This document shows, one piece after another, positions 55,858 to 64,000 of a stretch of 64,000 nt of DNA. The DNA comes from Psettodes erumei (taxonomy: Eukaryota; Chordata; Actinopteri; Pleuronectiformes; Psettodidae), in assembly GCA_016785225.1 (NCBI GenBank), contig JAFBJZ010000354.1, positions 886,001 to 950,000 on the forward strand, read 5' to 3'. How positions within the stretch are numbered: position 1 is the first letter of the stretch; every line of letters begins with the position of its first letter. Under the pieces are notes generated by a model. It saw only the letters and a program-made list of their open reading frames with translations. It did not search any database and had not been told where the DNA came from. The position numbers and the translations under genes are program-made.

Positions 55858-58800
55858 CCTCCATTTTACCTGCAGGACATCAGCCCAGCGTCTGCATTTG
55901 GCCTCGGGATGCACTCCCACCCTGGCACCCTGCCACACCCATGACCTAGCATTTGTCCGTACCCATTTACACCTCAACCCTTCTGATTTCTTGCCCCTTA
56001 AAATGAAATCATACAGCAAGCATGCAGAGCGCCAAGGGCAGAATTAAAGGATGTCTTCTCTTCTCTTTAGTCAGTTTGATTTGAAGTATCAGAAGAGCAG
56101 CAGATGTGTTTGGAAAGTATTCTGTGTTTCACAAGAATAAAAAAAAAAGCATAAAGAAAATCATTATAACCCGATCCATCTACTGGAACCAGTGGTTTAT
56201 AGTGTGTGGCTGCAAGCAGTGATGATGGGAGCTTACCTTTCCTATAAATGTAAACTATCATTGTGATCTGTTGATTTAACAATGATATAGGTGAGAAATG
56301 GCAAAAAGGGGGGAAAAGAAATACCCATATATTTACCAGCAACACTGAAAGAAATTTACTTCTATGTGACAAAAAAATAGCAAATGTATAAACAACATCT
56401 GCTAAAATTAATTTAATTAATGTACCAGTTCAAATTAAGTCACGCAGCAGATCAGCTCCAAATGTGCCACAGTGCACTTATTCTGCACATTCGTTTCTCA
56501 TTTTTCACCTTTGCAAATTTGCTGCTGTTGTTCACTTTCTTTATGGAGTATTTTTTTTTTGGAATTCAATCTAGTATTCAAAATATCACAATAATAACAA
56601 ATACCTATCACAAATTGACACACTCCAATTTGATGTCATTGGATTATTCCGATAACATCCAAGAGAAAAGAAATATTATTTTTTACTGAATATGAAACAG
56701 GGGTGAGATTTGTTCTGTATTTGTAAATGTGTCAGCACCAAGTGTTTATGTTAACTTATTAAAATAATTTGCAGACCGTAACAGCATTTGTCACATTTGC
56801 AAATTATTGTGTTGCTTTTCATAAATGAGAACCAATGTTTCTGATCAGCTAATCTGTCAATCTATCAAGCAAGCGTTTCAGCACTATAGGGTAAAGGTTA
56901 TGAAAGTGAATCAATACAGAAGTACTTGCTGACCACTCATAATATAGTTATTCATCTTGTGAGCCCTCTTTTTAACAATACCAGGCACCCAGAGCACTGT
57001 CCATTTTCTGTCAACGTGAATCAAAGTCCTGACTGTGGACAGTGTTAGGCGCATGTGTTACCCGCTGAGCATCGAAGGGGCACATCCCCTTCTCTCTCAT
57101 CCCATCTCCCTCAGCCTCCTTCAGGCTATTGTGCCCAGAGTGATGGCCGCTCCAGCCGATAGGTGAAGGGGGGATCTCGGGCAGGGCCGGTCAGCAGAAT
57201 TTGTAGTGCCCCCCCTCCACCTGTGAGTGTCAGCAGAGAGCAGCCGGCGTGTCTGGCTCGATTAGGTTTCCTACCTATCTTCCCACTGTGTCAGACAGAG
57301 GAGGAAGGCAGCAGAGAGGGGGAGAGCAGCGGGAAGTTGCCCAGAGGAGAGGGAGGACAACAGAGGAAGCAGGAAAAATACATCTTTTTATCCCCGCTCT
57401 CTCCGTCAAAAGCCCTGTGCAGTTGCTCCCTCTGTGTCTCTACCTCTCCTGTCTCCTCTCCTGCCTCTCACTTTGTCCTTCTCCAGCCCGAAACCCCTAA
57501 TCCTCCTCCTTTTACCCCACACTCATTCCTTAATCCTAAATCTCTTCTTCCCTCTCTACCAGCTCTTTTTCAATTGTTCTCCCTGTACCTCTCTGTTACC
57601 CACCTCCTCCCTCTTCTCCTCTCTATCGCATCTGAACATGCCACCTCTCAGCATAACCCTTTTACACACTCCAGATGACTGCAGCACACCTTATTTTCTC
57701 TCCTTCATCCCTTCAACCTTTTTTTCTTCATTTTTCCCCCTGTTGTTTTCTTTGTTATCATCCACACATCCTGTGTTTGTCACCACACCTCTACACCCAG
57801 CACCTCCGTTCGCAATGGTGCTTGCTGTCCACACCAGCGCCTGATTTAAATGTTATGCTGTCACCATATCAAATAATGTCAAAATGAATTAATTGTAGAT
57901 TGTGGCAAAATATGTTGTTTTCTATGTAGGAGCAGTCATCATGAAGTTGTCACAATGCACTCACCAGTGATTTTTTTTTTTTCTCCCATCCCGAGCAAGC
58001 TCAGACTCGCACCAGTTTTAGTCACTGCTGCCATTTTGTTGGATGTGATCAATTTTCTGTGATTTGGCCTCAGCGATTTGCAGCCCCTCAGGTTCTCTCT
58101 TGTGCGAGGGATCAGCCCTGTTGTCTTGTATAGCTCAACCTTTTCAGCCTCTCCTCGTTTATGTGTTGTGGATACTGGAGCATAATCACGAGCTGACTTT
58201 CAATTATATACCAAAATAAAGTTGTTGTTTTTTTTTTACCTCTTTGCAAGATGATTATTGAAAAGGAAAAAAAGAGCCAAATTGTTGTCATAATAACTGT
58301 GGAAAAACTACTTTCACTTCTACTGCTACTGACTTTTTTTTTGTTGTTGTTGTAAGAGCGGGCTGTAATTTCACCCCTGGGTTTAACCGCACAATGTTTC
58401 ACAAATTGTGTTTGTGTGCCACCTCAGCGCAGCTCATATTATTCAGATAACAAGAGAGCCTCAGTCGTGTCGTACAAAATAGGATATGTTTTCTTAATCT
58501 GTCAATGGCTCCGGCCCTGAAAGACTTTATTTTGGCTGAGCAATGAAAGGCTCAAAAACATCAATATGGCTGAGCAGGATAAGAAGAAAGCGCCATATTC
58601 CAAGTCTGTATCGCATTCCTTCCATATCCTCCTATTTGTATGGTGCAGATATTGGGTCTCAAGCGAGACATCAGGATTGCGTTCTCACAGAATGGCAGCA
58701 TCCGCCTGTTGAAGTGGAATAGGAATGTTATACGGAACCAATGCATCCGGACTTGCCTGGACATCTCAACAATACCCTAACCACACTTTCTCTATCTCCC

Positions 58801-59596
58801 TCTCGCTCTTAATATGTTTGTCGCTCCAACTCCATCATAACCATAGCAGCGTGGAGGAAGAGCTGTGGATTAGGCCTAAATGTAGAATCATGTCGGCCAA
58901 GCCATGACTGCCCGCCTCACTCGTGCTGGGTCCACCATGGAAATAAAGTCTATAAAGAAAAAGGAGAGCAAAAAAAACAACAAAATCCATTCCACTTCAT
59001 ACGCCTCTCACTTCCATTCTCTTTGTGCGTTTAACGTGTGAAAAAGGATTGCTGGAAGGATGTCAAGAAGCAAGAAGAAAGAGACGGGAAAAGACAGACA
59101 GTTATCCTTGCTTTGCTTTGCCTCGCCTGTCACACTACAATGTGCATGGCTGCTAACTTATTCAAAAAACATGCGGGGGCTGGGTTTAGCTTTTCAAATA
59201 ACTTGTACATCTGAATGCGGTTTAAAGGGTGTTGGGGTTTTTTTTTCATGCAGCTGCCTTTGGCTGATCAGTGCTGTTCCTCTTGTCATGCTGTAAGACT
59301 ATCATGTACAGTGATTCAGCACTGGGCGAGGGAGCATTTTGCATTGTCTATGGATGAGGTTTGGTTTGCACAGTATGATGTATATGGATGGGGTGTGGGG
59401 CTGTGTTGTAGTCTGTAACTGTCAGTGCAGAGAAGAGAACAGTCTCAGGACTGCAGACAGTGATTTCGCCGATGTACAGTCGCTGCTTTTGCCTCCTGCC
59501 TTTTTTTTTTTCTTCCTATTTTCAGCCTTTCATTTTTTTTTACACAAGGGGAAAATAAGGAAGAACAAAACCAACATATGAAAACTAAAACATGAC

Positions 59597-59641
59597 AGAG
59601 AGGGGAGGGGAGGGGAGGGGAGGGAGGGAGGGAGGGGAGGA
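59597..59641. repeat. GGGGA-type tandem repeat
   Basis: Pentamer GGGGA copies passing into GGGA copies on the plus strand. Purine-only, and also able to form a G-quadruplex. Confidence 0.85.
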
Positions 59642-62600
59642 GGAACAGAGGAAGGAGAGGCAATCTCAGAAAACAAGAGGGCTTTCAAAAGTAAGGGATG
59701 AAAGCTAGTCAGGCTGTTATTTTTGAAAAATGATCCTTGTGTAGTGCTCCTCTTAAGACCCAGGTACATATTATTTTATCTTCCTGAGGAGCAAGGTGTT
59801 TTGGCACGAGGAAAACTTGCCCGTGGTTTAAAAAAAAAAAAAAAAAAAGTAATTCATTGTCTTAATTGTTATTTCTTGACAGATGTGACTGAAATCACTG
59901 ATCAGCTTCTCTAAGAGATGTTTCTCCAATCAACCGTGTGTGTTTATTAAAAAAAAAAAAGGTAACTCAAGAAATCCTGAAATTTGAGCATGCTGTCTGC
60001 TGCCACACCGTTTTGACAACCAGTTATTGAAGAACTCTCGTTTGCATGCCCAGCTAATATAACCAGCAGTGTGCCACTATGTTACAAGCAAGCACACACC
60101 CCCCCACCACACACACACACACACATACTCTTTTCTTAATGGAGGCTGGTGCTGGCTCTCCAATGGCTGAAACCTGAATTAGAGCGAAGCTGGCGTCTAC
60201 CGGAGTCATTTTGAGCCCCCCCCTCCACACCTTGACCCTTAAAGCCAGGGATCCCACAGAAAAGATGAGGCACGCGATGTGATGCGACGTCCAAATGGAG
60301 GAAAGAGAGGCTGGAAAAAAATCTAAATGGCTCCCGGCTGCGACTGCATCAGAGGGCGTTGTCAAAGTCACCAGCCGGTCTAATTGTTGAACACCTTAAC
60401 ACTGCCTCTTCTTAATTGCACCAGGGGGCAAGACTTATATAAGAAGCACAAAGAAGATGTATAATTTTGTGAATATTTAAAGATATTTTGTAATAGTTTT
60501 ACGATGAATGTTTAAACCCTGCGTACCCTTCAAAGAGCCTTCCGGTGTGTTCGTGTGAGAGCAGAGCTTCGTCGTCATTACAGCAGCACAGATGTTTGTA
60601 TTGGAATGCGCCTGTGTGTGTGTGTGTGTGTGTGCGTGTGTTCAACACGTGTCTTCCGTATCAATAGGTTAATAGCTGAGATGTCAGTTTCAGTGACTGG
60701 CTGATTAGTTGTGTGTTCACTAATCCACACTGGGGCGGGGAACTATTGGCTTTCCCATTGATTTTAGCGCGGTGAGCAGGCAGAAGATAGAGAGAGGGGA
60801 GATCTATTGATTGACCCCAAATTAGACCCCCACCACCACCCACCACTCCGTTGTTACGTTCCTGCACTCAGCTGCAGCTTCCTCATTGGGTGTCTGGGCT
60901 GACAAATGTTCGGTATGATTGGACGCTTTGACGGGGAGGAAGAAAGTCTCTTTTTGATGTCGGTGATTTGGAGATATTGGGTTGCTGGTGGTTCGCCAGT
61001 CACTTGATTGGCTATCTGGCGAGTGCTGCACTGTACCGTGTTTGACCACAGGGAGCAGCTGGTTTGGATGCCTTTGATGAACCAAATTGCACCACTTCCA
61101 GAGGAAGGGCATTACTTTTATGTTTCTGATCACAAACTGTAACCTTATTTGTAACCCTCAGCTCTGTGACACGCCACTCTTTTTTATCCTCCCGGAACAA
61201 ACGCCCAAATATTCACACAGCAGTGGATGAGAAATCTGGCTGTGTCCTGCCTTGCCCATCCCTCAACTTTTCTCCTCTGCTGTCCTTCATGACTACATCA
61301 TATTCTTCCTTTTTACTGTTCTTTATCTTCATTCCTGTCCCCGGCTCTCTGCCTTTCTCCGCCCCTCCCTTCAATCCTTCTTTCGTTGGGTCTAAGCTTT
61401 GAGCTTTTTCTCCTGAGCCTTTCCTTCCGATATATCACTCCATCTCATCCCTCTCTGCCTGCCTCTGATATTCCTCTTTAGGCCCTCCTTCCCTCCGTCA
61501 CTCTCTCCCCTCGCTCCCCTCGCTCCCCTGTGTCTATGTAAGCAAGAGAGAGGAGGTTGTTAAACATTTTTCTTCCCTCTTAATTGTTTTGACTGGGCCG
61601 ATTGGCATCCCGATTAGGCCCATTGATTTCCTGGCGCTAAGTGCATTGATTTTTAAATTTCTTATTGATCCCCGCTCTAAATCTCCCGCACACTCACTCA
61701 CACAGTCTCACCGTTCGCAAGGGGCAGAGACGGAGAAAAGGATTGAGAGGAGGAGAGGACGAGGGAAAAGGAGAAAGATTGGTGTTAGGTAAATACACTG
61801 ACCGGTGACAGTGTAGTGAATTAACAGAGTGAGAGAAGAAGAACAAGAGCAGGAGGTGAGGGGGTGGGCGGTGGGTGGGGGAGAGTTATGAGCTGTAAGA
61901 GGTGGAGAGGAGGGGAGGTTGACTGAAAAAGCTTCCCAAGACAGTGCAGGTCCACAAATGCGGAGAAGCAAAAAACAAACAAACGACAAGGACACATTTG
62001 CATTCAGACTTTTTTGAAATTGTTGCACCGTCTCTAAAACATATCGTCAAGATTTAAGCCTTTTAATCTCCAACACATTTGGTGGTAACTGGGGCCAAAA
62101 ACCTGTAAAATGTAAAAAGAATCAAAACAGTTGTAATTATAACAAGCACTGGGGGGGGACTGGCAGTGAGCTGCGGCCTATAGCCACCCAGACGGAACAT
62201 GTTCATCTGTGAGGAATGAGTCACTTTATGGGCATACAGAGGTTTATGAGGGATAGACAGATATTGGAAATGTCAGACATGGAATGGAGTGTTTTGTCTT
62301 TGCCTCGCTGTGTCACATGGTCTGCAGAGCCCGCTGGAGATGTGTGTGTGTGTGTGCTTGTGTGCTTGTGTTATTTCTGGCTTATGACTGTGTTAGGCTT
62401 TAGAGGCCCTCTGGACTCCGAATCTTACATGCCCACTGGTGTTTCTCTGAAGGTGCTGCACCTAATTGGCTGTATCTGAGTCTGTCTGTGTGTGTGTGTG
62501 TGTGTGTACTTGCTGTCTCCTCGCGCGCTTGTGTGTGTGCAAATGCGAGGTAAACCACATGTGAGCTAAACTGCGTCTTTAGGTTTTTACATCTGCGCAT

Positions 62601-63232
62601 TTGACCTTTTCTTGGCTTAAGTGTCGAGGCACAAATTTTTTTTTTTTTTATATAGCGTCCGTATTTGACCAAATTGTGCTAACCTTTTCTCCAGTCATTT
62701 GCTGCTTTTCTATCTCACCATGCAGCTGAGTGCCTTGCACAACACACAATATATGAACCATATGTAGCATTACTGTGTTGCAATTACAATTTACTCTCTG
62801 TAGATCCACTTAAGATAAGTGCTTTCAAATGGCAAGCAAGGAGAAGCAACTATTGTCAGAAATACAGGGAGAAAAACTTCAATATCACTATCATCATCAG
62901 ATGATGTAATGCTGCGCTGCAGTGAGATTAAATGTAAGATGTTTTAAAGAGTGCTCTGTAATAGCTCCATTATTAAGATGATGGTGGAGCTGGCAATAGC
63001 AATGATGGCGATGACACGACCCAGAGTGTTTTGCTTAAGCATTCAGTTTTGACATCTTTCAATGACAGTTTGCATCTGCAGAAAATGTAAAATAACATAT
63101 TATTTCACGGCCGGGTATGTGTTGGCTGGACAATGAGAGATAAAGTGTTTAAAATGCATTTGCTGGGCCGAGCTGCTGTTTGCTTTGAAGTGATGGGGCC
63201 TGTGTTTGCTCTGGTGATAGGGATGGCCTTAC

Positions 63233-63233
<1 letters not shown>

Positions 63234-63306
<73 letters not shown>
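63234..63306. repeat. Compound CA-CT-CA microsatellite
   Basis: CA repeats, then CT repeats, then CA repeats again. A further CA tract lies at 63399-63437, and degenerate CACACA/ACAGAC sequence continues to about 63800. The ORFs over this part are repeat-driven. Confidence 0.9.
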
Positions 63307-63397
63307 TCCACACACAAAAACACAGGCAGTAGTTTGAAAACGCATTGGATAAATGAAAAAAACGTGTCTTTACTCATGTGAGATTACGCATGTACAA

Positions 63398-63429
<32 letters not shown>

Positions 63430-64000
63430 ACACACGCAGGCGCTTGCGGACGACGACGCTCAAACTGCCTGATGGTCACTCTTACGGACCGCTGTTCTAG
63501 ATGAGAAGCGGGAATCTGCGGGCTCAGCACACACACGCACACAGAGACGCACACAGACACACATCAGACACACATCAGACACGCAGCCACGTCTCTCGGC
63601 TCATCCACATATACACGTATGATCAAGAGACACCATGCGATCGCCCACGCACACAGACCTTGTGCTCACAGACACCTCTCACACACTCACAGAAGGGCAC
63701 ACACTTCGTCCCGTACACACTCAAAACATAACCTTGACCTGTCGTACTGCCAGCCTGCAGTCTCATACATACTTCATCCATTCACCCAGGGATGTCACAC
63801 GCACGCAGACACTGAGACTGTACTTTTGAGCACATATCGATCCCATAAATCGATCACAAATCCATATTCAGAGTTTTGTCCTGGAGCGAGAGATTTGGAA
63901 AAGACAACACCTGCACTTGTAAAATAAATGATCAGATGAATCTGAGGAGGAAAAAAGGAGATGTGGATTTAATTAAACAAACTAAAGAGCAGACTGATCC

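Larger units (their letters stand above)
48330..64000. other. Region after dedd2 with no certain gene
   Basis: I found no exon set that builds a recognisable protein. Contents: two exon-like segments (49678-50071), a TATA-like site (51246-51250), an AT-rich block without simple repeats (51900-54600), pyrimidine-rich DNA (57380-57830), motif clusters (54790-54900, 60660-61020, 61560-61690) and microsatellites. From mammalian gene order recalled from memory, the downstream neighbour of dedd2 on this strand could be a pou2f2-type gene with distant 5' exons; no POU domain or homeodomain is encoded here. Confidence 0.5.

Noticed and set aside
57142..57161. Short ATG segment (MAAPAD) ending in a GTGAAG donor
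   Set aside because: An ATG followed by a donor-like site is too little evidence for a first exon; nothing downstream continues it.
57163..57844. Overlapping open frames of 171 and 136 codons
   Set aside because: They lie over a pyrimidine-rich tract, giving Ser/Leu/Pro-rich protein in several frames. No family is recognised.

Overview
The window is vertebrate nuclear DNA, almost certainly from a ray-finned (teleost) fish, probably a percomorph. The reasons are split genes with GT..AG introns, dense CA/GT microsatellites, dispersed repeats of types I recognise from fish genomes, and a Na,K-ATPase alpha-3 protein whose N-terminus and several internal stretches match fish sequences as I remember them. 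It is not bacterial, and no operon, CRISPR array or integrated phage is visible.

Layout. 1-7.4 kb: no gene seen; microsatellites, pyrimidine tracts and one clear 60-nt-arm inverted repeat (2940-3147). 7.4-27.4 kb: atp1a3 on the + strand, with a CCAAT/GC-box promoter, a 6-nt coding first exon, a 10.7 kb first intron and 22 coding exons giving a complete 1,023-residue protein. 27.4-29.6 kb: a gene-free gap between two convergent 3' ends. 29.6-32.9 kb: rabac1 (PRA1-family Rab acceptor) on the - strand, 5 coding exons plus a probable non-coding first exon, 207 residues. 32.9-33.5 kb: a short head-to-head promoter shared by rabac1 and dedd2. 33.4-48.3 kb: dedd2 on the + strand (death-effector-domain nuclear protein), 5 or 6 exons with large introns 4 and 5. 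48.3-64 kb: no certain gene. This part holds two exon-like segments (49.68-50.07 kb), a TATA-like site at 51.25 kb, an AT-rich single-copy-looking block (51.9-54.6 kb), homeodomain/CCAAT-type motif clusters, and long CA/CT microsatellites near the end.

The three genes are not a pathway. Atp1a3 is the catalytic subunit of a neuronal-type plasma membrane Na+/K+ pump; Rabac1 acts on prenylated Rab GTPases at Golgi and endosomal membranes; Dedd2 is a nuclear/nucleolar death-effector protein. In mammals ATP1A3, RABAC1, POU2F2 and DEDD2 lie on one block (human 19q13.2, from memory), so the window looks like a piece of conserved synteny. The promoter-like and exon-like signals after dedd2 could belong to a pou2f2-type gene whose body lies beyond the window; I see no POU domain here.

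No wholly new gene system is visible. The best leads are the enlarged loop inside the Dedd2 death effector domain, the uncertain 3' end of dedd2, the inverted repeat at 3 kb, an intron missing from atp1a3 compared with the mammalian layout, and the unexplained non-coding DNA after 49.6 kb.
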